5,388 nucleotides of DNA from CAZCBD01 sp964496755 (GTDB lineage: Bacteria; Bacteroidota; Ignavibacteria; Ignavibacteriales; Melioribacteraceae), in assembly GCA_964496755.1 (NCBI GenBank), contig CAZCBD010000179.1:1-5388 (forward strand), given 5' to 3'. Below the pieces are notes generated by a model. The model saw only the letters and a list, made by a program, of their open reading frames with translations, did no database searches and had not been told where the DNA came from. A program made the translations under genes and the position numbers. Below, piece after piece: positions 1 to 5,388 of this stretch. Positions within the stretch are counted from its first letter, which is position 1. Each line of letters starts with the position of its first letter.

Positions 1-1167
1 AACCGGATTAGTTAAAAATAAGTATTCAACGCCTTCAAGTTTCGATTCGTGAATTTCAATTGGATTAGCAGGCATTTCTTTTTCCGTTCTCCTGTAAACA
101 ACATAAACCTTTTCGGCACCTAATCGTACAGAAGTCCGACAACAATCCATTGCCGTATTACCTCCGCCAACCGTAACGGCAACTTTTCCTTTTAAATTCG
201 GGCGTTGTCCGGTTACTTCCATATTTCTTAAAAAATCGATTCCCGAAAAAACATTATTTGCATCGTCGCCTTCGCATCCAAGTTTAGTACCTTTCTGCGA
301 ACCGATAGTTAAGATAATACTATCATATTTTTCCTGAAGTTCTGCATATGTTAAATTGTCGCCCAATTTTTTATTGTAAAAGATATTAACTCCTAAATCG
401 GTAATGTTTTTTACCTCTTTGTCCAAAACATCATTTGGTAATCTATATTCCGGTATTCCATAGCGAAGCCAACCGCCGGATTTGGGCATTGCTTCATAAA
501 TATCGCACTGATGACCTTTTAATTGCAGAAAATAAGCGGCAGATAATCCCCCGGGACCCGAGCCGATTACCGCTACCTTCTTTTCGGTTGATTCGGCAAT
601 TGTAGGCATAAATTTATTTGGCGAGGCCATATCTTTATCGGCCGCAAAGCGCTTCAAATAGTCTACTCCTTCGGCGGCTCCTTCTTCAAGTAAATTTCTT
701 CTGCATTGAAATTCGCATGGTCTAACGCATACTCTGCCACAAATTGCCGGCAAAGGATTTGTTTCTTTTATTAACCCTATTGCTTCACTGTACATTCCTT
801 TTTCAATTAAAGAAACATAACCTTGCACATCAACATGTGCCGGGCATGTTTGCTTGCAGGGTCCTAAGCAATCAGCATAATGATTGCTCAATAGCAAGTC
901 AAGTGCTGTTTTTCTTGCTTTTCTGATTTTTTCATTATTCGTAGTTACATTCATTCCGTCATTAATTCGAGTTGAACATGAAGGTTGCAAACCTCGCATA
1001 CCTTCAACTTCTACTACGCAAACATAACACGAAGTATATGGCTCTAAACGGGGGTCGTTACATAATGTGGGAATTTCTATCCCGTTTCTATTGGCTAATT
1101 CAAGGATTGTATCTCCTTTGTTTCCAATATATTCTTTTCCGTCAATCTTTATTTTAATTTTGCTCAT
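1..1167 (-). CDS. [2Fe-2S]/GltD-type FAD-NADPH oxidoreductase fusion, Stn-like transhydrogenase subunit A (3' end cut by window)
   Basis: The frame is open from the ATG at 1167 to base 1, giving 389 residues with the C-terminus missing. Residues 1-90 form a NuoG/HydA-like [2Fe-2S] domain with Cys36, Cys47, Cys50 and Cys64 (C-x10-C-x2-C-x13-C). A GltD/dihydropyrimidine-dehydrogenase-type Fe-S region follows, with Cys100, Cys104, Cys108, Cys143, Cys147, Cys151 and Cys155; the last four lie in a GRVC..PCE..C block. The FAD Rossmann motif GSGPGG is at 202-207 with acidic Glu225 at the end of the second strand. The dinucleotide motif GGGNTAMDCCR (334-344), followed by the YRR arginines at 359-360, is typical of NADPH-binding GltD relatives. 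The start lies 29 bp after the NuoF-like stop, with only an A-rich leader and no clear Shine-Dalgarno sequence. Known relatives pass electrons between NADPH, FAD and Fe-S clusters in the cytoplasm. Next to NuoE and NuoF homologues, the closest known arrangement is StnA of the Sporomusa transhydrogenase. The role is inferred; the domain identity is secure. A further C-terminal domain beyond base 1 is possible. Confidence 0.9.
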   Translation of the reverse strand, partial: MSKIKIKIDGKEYIGNKGDTILELANRNGIEIPTLCNDPRLEPYTSCYVCVVEVEGMRGLQPSCSTRINDGMNVTTNNEKIRKARKTALDLLLSNHYADCLGPCKQTCPAHVDVQGYVSLIEKGMYSEAIGLIKETNPLPAICGRVCVRPCEFQCRRNLLEEGAAEGVDYLKRFAADKDMASPNKFMPTIAESTEKKVAVIGSGPGGLSAAYFLQLKGHQCDIYEAMPKSGGWLRYGIPEYRLPNDVLDKEVKNITDLGVNIFYNKKLGDNLTYAELQEKYDSIILTIGSQKGTKLGCEGDDANNVFSGIDFLRNMEVTGQRPNLKGKVAVTVGGGNTAMDCCRTSVRLGAEKVYVVYRRTEKEMPANPIEIHESKLEGVEYLFLTNPV

Positions 1168-1196
1168 AATTTTTTTCACTTTTGTTAAACATTATT

Positions 1197-2975
1197 TTAA
1201 TAAATATTAATTGCATTAAAGTTACATCTGTTATAACATTCACCACATTTTATACATTCGTCTTGATTAATAAAATGTGTTTTTTTCTTTTCACCGCTAA
1301 TTGCATCTACGGGACATTTGATTGCACACAATGTACATCCCGTACATTTATCTTCAATAATTTCATAAGTAAGTAAGGCTTTGCAATTTTTTGCAGGGCA
1401 TTTTTTATCTTTGATATGAGCTTCGTATTCATTTCTGAAATATTTTATTGTTGTAAGTACCGGATTTGGTGCCGTTTGGCCCAAGCCACAAAGAGAGTTA
1501 TCTTTTATTTGATAAGCTAATTCTTCTAATCTTTCTATATCCCCTTCCTGTCCGTCACCCTCGGTAATGCGAGTTAGAATTTCGAGCATTCTTTTGGTGC
1601 CTATCCGACAGAAGGTACATTTTCCGCAAGATTCTTTTTGGGTAAATTCTAAAAAGAATCTTGCCATATCAACCATACATGTGGTTTCATCCATCACTAC
1701 CATACCGCCGGAACCCATAATAGCACCGGTAGCATTAACCGAATCATAATCAACAGGAGTATTATCCAGATGTGCGGGAATGCAGCCGCCCGATGGACCT
1801 CCCAATTGTACCGCTTTAAACTCCTTGTTATTTTGAATTCCACCGCCGAGTTTAAAAATAATATCATGTATTGACATTCCCATTGGAACCTCAACCAACC
1901 CGCCATGTTTTATTTTACCCGTAAGTGCAAATACTTTTGTTCCCTTGCTTTTTTCGGTACCATATTTAGCATATTCTGTGGGACCGTTAAAAATAATCCA
2001 AGGAATATTTGCCCAAGTTTCAACATTATTGATATTAGTGGGTTTTCCCCATAAACCAGCTTCGGCAGGAAATGGCGGACGTTTCCTAGGCATTCCTCTT
2101 TTGCCTTCAATTGAAGCAATCAATGCTGTTTCTTCGCCACAAACAAAAGCTCCGGCACCTTCTTTAACGTATATATCAAAATTAAATCCTTCAATACCTA
2201 ATATATTTTTGCCAAGAAATCCTTTTTCTTTTGCTTGCTTAATTGCAATATTCAGACGTTTTATTGCAAGCGGATATTCTGCACGACAATAAATTACACC
2301 GCTTGTAGCTTGTATTGCATAAGCTCCAATTATCATTCCTTCTAATACGGCATGCGGATCGCCTTCGAGTAAGGAACGGTCCATAAACGCTCCGGGGTCG
2401 CCTTCGTCGGCATTACAAATTATATATTTTTCATCCGACTTATAACCGTATGCAAATTTCCATTTCAATCCTGTAGGAAATCCGCCGCCACCTCGGCCAC
2501 GAATGCCCGAATCAATAATCATTTGAATTACATTTTCAGAATTTATTTTTTGTTCTGCAATTTTTTTAATTGCTTTGTAACCATCTCTTGCTTCATATTC
2601 GGTTATATTTTCCGGATCAATTAATCCACAATTTCGAAGTGCAATTTTAACTTGTCCTTCAAAAAATGAATCTTCGTTTGTTTCAAGCAAATCGCTTTTT
2701 ACAACATAATCTTTAATTGGTATTTTATTTTTAATATGGCTTTCTACTATTTCTTCTGCACGTTTAGGATTAACATCTCCATAAATGTATGAACCATTTT
2801 CATCAACAATTTCAACTAACGGCTCTTTATAACACATTCCAATACAGCTTGTTTTGGCAAGCTCAAATTCATAGCTATCAGCATTAAGAATAGTTTCAAG
2901 CTTTTCAAATACTTTATTGGCGCCTGCAGCAATACCACAACTGCCAAGTCCAACAATCACTTTTATTTTTTCCAT
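1197..2975 (-). CDS. nuoF: NuoF/HydB-type NADH-binding flavin and iron-sulfur subunit
   Basis: This complete 592-residue protein has the full length and domain order of HydB/StnB-type subunits, longer at both ends than respiratory NuoF. Residues 1-85 are a thioredoxin-like [2Fe-2S] domain with Cys13, Cys44 and Cys48. The NuoF core carries the FMN/NADH glycine loop RGRGGGGFPTGLKW (159-172), NADEGDPGAF (188-197) and EGAGAFVCGEET (272-283). The core [4Fe-4S] ligands are Cys450, Cys453, Cys456 and Cys496. Cys433, His520, Cys526 and Cys531 match positions I recall as the zinc site in HydB structures. The C-terminus holds two ferredoxin-type [4Fe-4S] motifs: Cys544/547/550/554 and Cys574/577/580/584. 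Family members oxidise or reduce NAD(H) at FMN and exchange electrons with ferredoxin; the FMN is the proposed bifurcation site. The ATG at 2975 is preceded by GGAAG with a short 4-nt spacer. The gene lies 64 bp after the NuoE-like gene and 29 bp before the GltD fusion, consistent with one operon and one complex. Confidence 0.95.
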   Translation of the reverse strand: MEKIKVIVGLGSCGIAAGANKVFEKLETILNADSYEFELAKTSCIGMCYKEPLVEIVDENGSYIYGDVNPKRAEEIVESHIKNKIPIKDYVVKSDLLETNEDSFFEGQVKIALRNCGLIDPENITEYEARDGYKAIKKIAEQKINSENVIQMIIDSGIRGRGGGGFPTGLKWKFAYGYKSDEKYIICNADEGDPGAFMDRSLLEGDPHAVLEGMIIGAYAIQATSGVIYCRAEYPLAIKRLNIAIKQAKEKGFLGKNILGIEGFNFDIYVKEGAGAFVCGEETALIASIEGKRGMPRKRPPFPAEAGLWGKPTNINNVETWANIPWIIFNGPTEYAKYGTEKSKGTKVFALTGKIKHGGLVEVPMGMSIHDIIFKLGGGIQNNKEFKAVQLGGPSGGCIPAHLDNTPVDYDSVNATGAIMGSGGMVVMDETTCMVDMARFFLEFTQKESCGKCTFCRIGTKRMLEILTRITEGDGQEGDIERLEELAYQIKDNSLCGLGQTAPNPVLTTIKYFRNEYEAHIKDKKCPAKNCKALLTYEIIEDKCTGCTLCAIKCPVDAISGEKKKTHFINQDECIKCGECYNRCNFNAINIY

Positions 2976-2988
2976 TTTGCTTCCATTT

Positions 2989-3002
2989 TCCGGAATACCG
3001 GA
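2989..3002 (-). repeat. Small inverted repeat upstream of the NuoF-like start
   Basis: TCCGG and CCGGA form a perfect 5-bp stem around a 4-base AT loop in the 64-bp gap between the NuoE-like and NuoF-like genes, 14-27 bases upstream of the NuoF-like ATG. In the mRNA it would lie just 5' of the GGAAG ribosome-binding candidate. It is one of very few GC-rich spots in otherwise AT-rich spacers. It lacks a U-tract and is too short for a terminator. It could be a minor RNA hairpin or chance; no function is claimed. Confidence 0.35.
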
Positions 3003-3039
3003 GTAATATTTAGTTTACGAATTAATTAATTAAAGAGCT

Positions 3040-3558
3040 TTAATTTTTTTCTGTTGCACGAATTTCATTAATAATTTTCACTGCCTGTTTTCCTGTAAGT
3101 TTTCCGTATGTTTCATCACCTATCATCATTACAGGAGCTAATGAACAACACCCCAAACATGCAACCGATTCTAAGGTGAATAAATTATCCTCTGTGGTTT
3201 CACCGTCATTAATTTGTAATTCTTCTTTCAGAGCATCTGTAATTGAATTTGCATTTTGCACATGGCATGCCGTACCGTGACAAACTTTAATAATGTTTTT
3301 TCCCACCGGTTTTAATCTGAATTGGGCATAAAATGTTGCCACTCCATATAAATCATTCAAACTTAATCCGGTTTCTTCTGAAATTTTTTTAAATACACTT
3401 TTTGGAAGATACCCGTAAATTTCCTGAGCTTTTTGAAGCAAGGGAATTGTACTTCCCTTATACCCTTTGTAATGTTCGATTATTTCGTTAATCAAACTTA
3501 GGTCAACTTCATCTTCCGGTAATTGGTTTTTTTTCTGATTAATTCTTTGTATTCGCAT
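3040..3558 (-). CDS. nuoE: NuoE/HydC-type thioredoxin-like [2Fe-2S] subunit
   Basis: This complete 172-residue protein has the usual NuoE/HydC length. An N-terminal helical part (about 20-85) carries the family signature of a GYLP turn (49-52) and LYGVATFYAQF (70-80). The C-terminal thioredoxin-like fold binds one [2Fe-2S] cluster through Cys93 and Cys98 (CHGTAC) and Cys134 and Cys138 (CLGCC), the canonical C-x4-C and C-x3-C pattern. In HydABC- and Stn-type enzymes this soluble subunit sits against the NuoF-like subunit, and its cluster is part of the electron relay near the flavin. The ATG at 3558 is preceded by AGAAGAG two bases upstream, a weak and closely spaced ribosome-binding candidate. 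No better in-frame start is needed, because the first conserved segment begins around residue 20. It is the first gene of the redox cluster; the next gene starts 64 bp downstream. No membrane subunits of complex I are seen nearby, so a cytoplasmic enzyme is more likely than respiratory complex I. Confidence 0.95.
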   Translation of the reverse strand: MRIQRINQKKNQLPEDEVDLSLINEIIEHYKGYKGSTIPLLQKAQEIYGYLPKSVFKKISEETGLSLNDLYGVATFYAQFRLKPVGKNIIKVCHGTACHVQNANSITDALKEELQINDGETTEDNLFTLESVACLGCCSLAPVMMIGDETYGKLTGKQAVKIINEIRATEKN

Positions 3559-3759
3559 AGCTCTTCTGTATTTGGTTAATTAATAATTTGGATTTATTGT
3601 AAATATTGATTTCTGCACTAATATTAGCGAGTAATGGGAGGAAGGTATATGAAGTGATAGAAAAAATAATTTTTTTTGTCATTAAATTTCGGGTTATTAA
3701 TTTTCTGCTTCTTAAAATCCTTTATTTTAAATCAAATTTCAAGAGCTAACTTAAAAAAT
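3559..3759 (-). promoter_or_regulatory. Intergenic region, probable leader/promoter zone of the redox operon
   Basis: This 201-bp stretch separates the amylase-like stop from the NuoE-like start and is the only space in the window large enough for a promoter driving the three redox genes. It is very AT-rich. I found no convincing Bacteroidota-type promoter (TTG, about 19 bases, then TAnnTTTG). The nearest match, GAAATTTG on the minus strand at about 3733-3740, has one mismatch in the core and no good upstream TTG. It also contains an A/T-only palindrome (3661-3675) and the start of a short open frame (3539-3682) described among the findings. No GC-stem terminator for the amylase-like gene is visible. 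The call as a regulatory region is by position only. Confidence 0.3.
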
Positions 3760-5388
3760 TTATTGTCTATTTAAATTTGATATTATTTTTCTCAAAAATT
3801 CATCTACTTTATAGCCGGAATTTAAAGCATGATTTTTTATCAACTTAATCTTTTTTAATATTAGGTTCATGCAATTTTCAAAAGTGTTGCATTGAAGTTT
3901 TAACTTTTCATGATTGTCAATTATAAAAATTGTAAATGACCAATCAATTATTTCTTCGAATCTTTCTTTGTTAAAATATGCTTCATGATTATATACATTA
4001 ATTAATAAATAATCTTTTATCTCGGATATGGTAAATATTTTTTTTATAAAACCATCAATGCTATTTTCAAGATTAGCTTCAAAATTTTTAGCATTCTTTT
4101 TGTTCTCATTATTTTCGGAAATATTCATTAACAAAATATTCTCTTCACATCTAAAAAGAACATTCAATAATTTTTGCAAGTTAAAAATTTCCTTTTCCGA
4201 TTTTCCCGTTTGCAAAATCAATCTGAAAAAAGTTTTTTCCAGATGCAACTGTTCAATCTGATTCAATGTTAAACTTTTTGATATAAAAATTTTAATCCTA
4301 TTCAAAATATAAAGCAAAGCACATTCGTTATAGTTTTGAATTTTATTAAGTTTAAATATTTTTTCGAATTTTTTTAACCCTTTATCTTCATTTAGAAGAA
4401 TGTTTATCTCATTAATTATTTTAATAATTTTCTCATTTTCTTTTAGTAATAAGTAAACATCCGCATTAATTTTAATTTGCTCTTCGAGATTAAAAAATAA
4501 ATACCTAAAATTATTATTTAATGTACTGATAAATACGGGCAAATTAATTTTATAATTTTCCAGTAGAATACAGTATTTAATAAATTCATTGATAGTTGCC
4601 GGAGATGAGATTTTTAAAATCTCATCATTAACTTTTTTAAATTTTAGATTTTCATATTCATATTTTACGGAAGTAACGGAATTTAAATTTAACCTGTGAT
4701 ACAGCTTGTTTAAAATTTCCATTTCTCCATCTATTGGGATAGGTTTTTCAAAAACCAAATATTGAAATCCTTTTAACCTTAAACAAAATCCCTTGGAAAA
4801 CATTTCGGAGCCATTAAATAAAAATTCTTTTTGAGAAATCTGATCTTTAAAAACATAAAAAGCCGCAACATTGTTTTCAATCCCGAAAAAATTGTGAAAT
4901 GTAATTGATTCAAAAGAATTGTTCAACTTATTTTTTCGTATTGAACTGGTTTTAACAAAACCTTCGGCCATATCATATTTATTATTAAAAGCCACAAAAT
5001 ATTTTTCATTTCCCGCAGCATTAGAAAAAGCTATAACATTATCATTTACATTGCCGTATTTATCGATAAAATCAAATAGCCAAAAATTCCGAACTTCATT
5101 AAATAAAAATCTTTTCTCAAGCAAAGGAAATATTTCTTTGTTGTGTCTTTCAATCAAATCTTTATTTTCAAATTCATCGTAATAAGCTCTTTTATATTCC
5201 ATTCCGTATTTTTCCGAGAAGCCTTCAATTTGCCCGTGTGCAAACATTGGAAGCCCGGGTAAAGTACTCATTAAAACAGTTACTCCAAAATATTTATCGC
5301 CCGTACCAAATTGCTTAACTGCAGTTTCCTCATCAGGATTACTTAAAAAATTAACATACCTTTTTAAAATCTCAGGGCTACAGCATCG
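3760..5388 (-). CDS. GH13 alpha-amylase-like protein, C-terminal 542 residues (5' end beyond window)
   Basis: The frame is open to the right edge. The ATG at 5271 is internal, because 39 conserved codons precede it. The fragment starts at the end of a GH13 barrel. Visible residues 14-21 (FLSNPDEE) align with conserved region IV, normally F-x-x-N-H-D, so Asp19 is the likely transition-state-stabilising aspartate, with Pro in place of the usual His. LPGLPMFAHGQIEG (43-56) and EKYGMEYKRAYYDE (59-72) are typical of a family of very long amylase-like proteins. Residues 80-215 hold a post-barrel beta-rich part, including EIFPLLEKR and NVIAFSNAAGNE. From about 220 to 542 the protein is helical, rich in Lys, Asn and Ile, and lacks transmembrane segments. 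The segment near 463-483 (INVYNHEAYFNKERFEEI) resembles a C-terminal motif I recall from this family. The likely role is hydrolysis or rearrangement of alpha-glucans such as glycogen. Substrate, total length, signal peptide and the catalytic nucleophile and acid cannot be judged because the N-terminal part is outside. The tail looks more AT-rich than the redox genes. Confidence 0.85.
   Translation of the reverse strand, partial: RCCSPEILKRYVNFLSNPDEETAVKQFGTGDKYFGVTVLMSTLPGLPMFAHGQIEGFSEKYGMEYKRAYYDEFENKDLIERHNKEIFPLLEKRFLFNEVRNFWLFDFIDKYGNVNDNVIAFSNAAGNEKYFVAFNNKYDMAEGFVKTSSIRKNKLNNSFESITFHNFFGIENNVAAFYVFKDQISQKEFLFNGSEMFSKGFCLRLKGFQYLVFEKPIPIDGEMEILNKLYHRLNLNSVTSVKYEYENLKFKKVNDEILKISSPATINEFIKYCILLENYKINLPVFISTLNNNFRYLFFNLEEQIKINADVYLLLKENEKIIKIINEINILLNEDKGLKKFEKIFKLNKIQNYNECALLYILNRIKIFISKSLTLNQIEQLHLEKTFFRLILQTGKSEKEIFNLQKLLNVLFRCEENILLMNISENNENKKNAKNFEANLENSIDGFIKKIFTISEIKDYLLINVYNHEAYFNKERFEEIIDWSFTIFIIDNHEKLKLQCNTFENCMNLILKKIKLIKNHALNSGYKVDEFLRKIISNLNRQ

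Noticed and set aside
1..1167. Glutamate synthase small subunit (GltD).
   Set aside because: The N-terminal NuoG-like [2Fe-2S] domain and the operon with NuoE/NuoF homologues do not fit GltD, and no large glutamate synthase subunit is present in the window.
744..2292. Several plus-strand frames of 60-115 codons opposite the redox genes, including 1945-2292.
   Set aside because: They lie antisense to well-conserved coding sequence and show no recognisable domain, so they are shadow frames.
1197..3558. Respiratory complex I (nuo) operon.
   Set aside because: The NuoF-like protein has HydB-type extensions at both ends and the next gene is a GltD fusion. No other complex I subunits are visible.
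3661..3677. A/T-only palindrome AAAAAAT-A-ATTTTTT that could be read as a terminator for the amylase-like gene.
   Set aside because: The stem is only A-T pairs with a 1-base loop, so it would not form a stable hairpin. It is expected by chance in such AT-rich spacers.
3733..3740. GAAATTTG as a Bacteroidota-type -7 promoter element on the minus strand.
   Set aside because: It mismatches the TAnnTTTG core and has no suitable TTG at the expected upstream distance.
3760..5271. ATG at 5271 as the start of a 503-residue protein.
   Set aside because: The same frame continues without a stop to the window edge, and the 39 upstream codons encode conserved GH13 sequence (RYVNFLSNPDEETAV). The ATG is therefore internal.

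Overview
The window is AT-rich and every supportable gene lies on the minus strand. The weak, A-rich ribosome-binding regions, TAA stops and protein styles suggest an anaerobic member of the Bacteroidota or a close relative. That assignment is inferred from general appearance, as no marker gene is present.

Read in the direction of transcription (right to left), the window opens with the C-terminal 542 residues of a large GH13-type alpha-amylase-like protein (5388 to 3760). Its N-terminal part lies beyond the right edge. About 200 bp without a convincing gene follows. Then comes a tight three-gene redox cluster: a NuoE/HydC-type [2Fe-2S] subunit (3558 to 3040), a NuoF/HydB-type flavin and iron-sulfur subunit (2975 to 1197), and a fusion of a NuoG/HydA-like [2Fe-2S] domain to a GltD/NfnB-type FAD and NADPH oxidoreductase (1167 to the left edge, incomplete). 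Gaps inside the cluster are 64 and 29 bp, so it is very probably one transcript.

The redox genes make sense as one soluble enzyme. The NuoE- and NuoF-like subunits resemble those of electron-bifurcating [FeFe]-hydrogenases (HydC and HydB). In place of a hydrogenase subunit, however, the third gene visibly carries an NADP(H)-type GltD module. This is the layout known from the Sporomusa-type electron-bifurcating transhydrogenase (StnABC), which couples NADPH, NAD(H) and ferredoxin. The best reading is therefore a Stn-like NADP(H)/NAD(H)/ferredoxin transhydrogenase. The C-terminus of the third subunit lies outside the window, so an additional fused domain (for example a hydrogenase or formate dehydrogenase partner) cannot be excluded. 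The amylase is co-directional but separated by about 200 bp, and there is no clear functional link.

No tRNA, rRNA, CRISPR array, insertion sequence or clear rho-independent terminator was seen.
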